From positions 1 through 6,723 of the forward strand of contig JAZNUS010000137.1 of the NCBI GenBank assembly GCA_045592485.1: a DNA stretch of 6,723 nucleotides, written 5' to 3'. The position numbers and the translations under genes are program-made. Source of the stretch: RGIG1828 sp045592485 (GTDB lineage: Bacteria > Bacillota > Clostridia > UMGS1810). Of the stretch, positions 5,427 through 6,723 are shown piece by piece; the stretch's first letter is position 1; every line of letters begins with the position of its first letter. The notes beneath the pieces were generated by a model. The model saw only the letters and a program-made list of their open reading frames with translations, was not told the DNA's origin and searched no databases.

Positions 5427-5435
5427 TGATATAAT
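5427..5435 (+). promoter_or_regulatory. Extended -10 promoter for fhs
   Basis: TGA followed by TATAAT (5430-5435) is a consensus extended -10 element. The matching -35 position (TATGCA, 5407-5412, 17-base spacing) is poor, as is common for extended -10 promoters. Transcription would start near 5442 and give a leader of about 90 bases. Confidence 0.7.
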
Positions 5436-5516
5436 ATAAAATATGTATAACTATGGTGGGAAAATATACCCTATTGCGGATTTCTCGCCGATGCAAGAAT
5501 AATAAATGATAAAAAC
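5436..5516 (+). other. Leader of fhs, no recognised riboswitch
   Basis: The leader lacks a strong stem-loop and does not resemble the tetrahydrofolate riboswitch as I know it. A possible 18-codon frame (5453-5509) has no ribosome binding site and is not called a gene. Confidence 0.4.
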
Positions 5517-5523
5517 GAAGGAG
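5517..5523 (+). promoter_or_regulatory. Ribosome binding site of fhs
   Basis: GAAGGAG lies 7 bases before ATG 5531. A second in-frame ATG at 5525 is only one base from this site, so 5531 is the chosen start. Confidence 0.85.
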
Positions 5524-5530
5524 AATGAAA

Positions 5531-6723
5531 ATGCTTTCGGATATTGAAATCGCCTTGCAGGCAAAGATGGAGCCTATACGTAAAATTGCAGAGAAAATCG
5601 GAATTACGGAAGAGGAAATTGAACCGTACGGTCACTATAAGGCAAAGCTTTCCCCCGCGCTTTGGGATCGCATTCAAGAGAGACCCGACGGAAAGCTGGT
5701 GCTTGTGACGGCCATTAATCCCACGCCTGCCGGCGAAGGAAAGACGACGATTTCCGTCGGTCTCGCACAAGCCCTTTGCAAAAAAGGAAAGAACGCCATT
5801 GCGGCACTCCGTGAGCCCTCGTTAGGCCCCGTTATGGGCATCAAGGGCGGTGCGGCAGGCGGTGGCTATGCGCAGGTTGTGCCGATGGAGGATATTAATC
5901 TCCATTTTACAGGGGATATGCACGCAATCACCGCTGCAAACAATCTCCTTTGTGCGATGCTGGATAATCATATGCAGCAAGGGAATGCGCTCGGCGTAGA
6001 TCCCAGAAGAATTGTATTCAAGCGCGTACTTGACATGAACGACAGAGCACTCCGTAACGTCGTTGTCGGGCTTGGCGGTGCCATGAACGGTGTGCCGCGT
6101 GAGGACGGATTCATGATTACGGTGGCTTCCGAGGTTATGGCGATTCTTTGCCTTTCCAAGGATTTTTCCGACATGAAAGCGCGTCTTGGGCGGATTATTG
6201 TGGCGTATACATATGATAAAAAGCCCGTAACGGCGAAGGAGCTCGGTGCAGAAGGTGCAATGGCTGTACTTCTGAAGGATGCCATTAAGCCGAATCTTGT
6301 GCAGACACTCGAGAACACACCGTGTATTTTACACGGCGGCCCGTTTGCAAACATTGCGCATGGCTGTAACAGCATTATTGCAACGCGTTACGCCTTGAAG
6401 CTTGGTGATATCTGCGTGACGGAGGCAGGGTTCGGCGCGGATCTCGGTGCGGAGAAGTTTTTGGATATCAAGTGCCGCATGGCAGGGCTTCGTCCCGATG
6501 CGGTGGTGCTTGTTGCAACGCTTCGTGCGCTTCGTTACCATGCAAGAGAGGATAAATTTGAAAATTTAGGCAAGCACATTGAAAATCTTCGTGGCTATGG
6601 TGTGCCGGTTGTTGTGGCCGTGAACCGTTTCCTTGACGATACGGACGAGGAAATCCGTGAGCTTTGCGCCTATTGTGAAAAACTTGGCGCGGCATGTGTA
6701 CCGGCAGAGGTCTTTGCAAAAGG
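5531..6723 (+). CDS. fhs: Formate-tetrahydrofolate ligase, 3' end beyond window
   Basis: This cytoplasmic enzyme (EC 6.3.4.3) joins formate to tetrahydrofolate with ATP hydrolysis, giving 10-formyl-tetrahydrofolate for purine synthesis, formyl-Met-tRNA and, in acetogens, the methyl branch of acetyl-CoA synthesis. The first 397 codons are present; the family is usually about 555-560 residues, so roughly 150 are missing. Visible hallmarks: the P-loop TPAGEGKTT at 65-73, preceded by KLVLVTAINP; EPSLGPVMGIKGGAAGGGY with the first family signature at 103-113; then PMEDINLHFTGDMHAI. The second signature appears at 328-337 as VATLRALRYH, but the usual Gly-Gly and a following stretch of about 14 residues seem absent before KHIENLRGYGVP. 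The gene has its own extended -10 promoter and strong ribosome binding site. It is GC-rich (37 of 60 bases at 6481-6540) compared with the AT-rich region upstream. The identification is very secure. Nothing in the window shows whether the organism is an acetogen. Confidence 0.97.
   Translation, partial: MLSDIEIALQAKMEPIRKIAEKIGITEEEIEPYGHYKAKLSPALWDRIQERPDGKLVLVTAINPTPAGEGKTTISVGLAQALCKKGKNAIAALREPSLGPVMGIKGGAAGGGYAQVVPMEDINLHFTGDMHAITAANNLLCAMLDNHMQQGNALGVDPRRIVFKRVLDMNDRALRNVVVGLGGAMNGVPREDGFMITVASEVMAILCLSKDFSDMKARLGRIIVAYTYDKKPVTAKELGAEGAMAVLLKDAIKPNLVQTLENTPCILHGGPFANIAHGCNSIIATRYALKLGDICVTEAGFGADLGAEKFLDIKCRMAGLRPDAVVLVATLRALRYHAREDKFENLGKHIENLRGYGVPVVVAVNRFLDDTDEEIRELCAYCEKLGAACVPAEVFAK

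Noticed and set aside
5453..5509. Possible 18-codon leader peptide before fhs
   Set aside because: No ribosome binding site precedes it, it has no attenuator-like composition, and no following terminator/antiterminator pair is visible.
5436..5530. Tetrahydrofolate riboswitch in the fhs leader
   Set aside because: The leader is too short and lacks the stems and conserved segments I know from that riboswitch.
5968..6719. Minus-strand frames opposite fhs
   Set aside because: The + strand frame is an unmistakable formate-tetrahydrofolate ligase; these frames are shadows.

Overview
The window looks like a piece of a low-GC Bacillota chromosome, probably Clostridia or a relative. Three things point there: S-layer-homology (SLH) surface anchoring, a cohesin/dockerin pair, and a formate-tetrahydrofolate ligase typical of anaerobic one-carbon metabolism. 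AGGGG/GAGGT-type ribosome binding sites and intrinsic terminators fit this too. The genus cannot be fixed from the sequence. All convincing genes lie on the + strand.

Region 1 (1-4500) is a two-gene surface module. The first gene (68-2062) encodes a secreted multidomain protein of Ig-like modules ending in a dockerin with two calcium-loop repeats. The second (2111-4450), 48 bases downstream, encodes a secreted protein with one N-terminal cohesin, about three Ig-like modules, a Pro/Gly/Thr/Glu/Asp linker and three C-terminal SLH motifs. A strong intrinsic terminator ends the unit. The simple reading is a minimal two-component display system: SLH holds the cohesin protein on the cell wall, and the cohesin captures the neighbour's dockerin. 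No catalytic domain is visible in either protein, so this does not look like a classical cellulosome.

Region 2 (4503-5333) is the oddest part. A small four-helix-bundle gene (4756-5112, 23S rRNA intervening-sequence/S23 family) sits in AT-rich DNA full of ordered repeats. A 42-base imperfect inverted repeat (37/42) forms the outer boundary. Inside are a perfect 13-base inverted repeat and four hairpins with nearly the same 7-bp stem (GGTTTGC/GCAAACC), two on each side of the gene. Hairpin and GTGAAT/ATTCAC-type tails alternate in orientation, as if the gene were bracketed by two related units of about 220 bp. No rRNA is present, so this may be a free-standing, IVS-like mobile or RNA-structured element lodged between two terminators.

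Region 3 (5344-6723) begins with an intrinsic terminator and an AT-rich spacer with an extended -10 promoter. It continues with the first 397 codons of formate-tetrahydrofolate ligase (fhs), which runs off the window. This gene is GC-richer than its surroundings and appears to lack a short segment after the second family signature.
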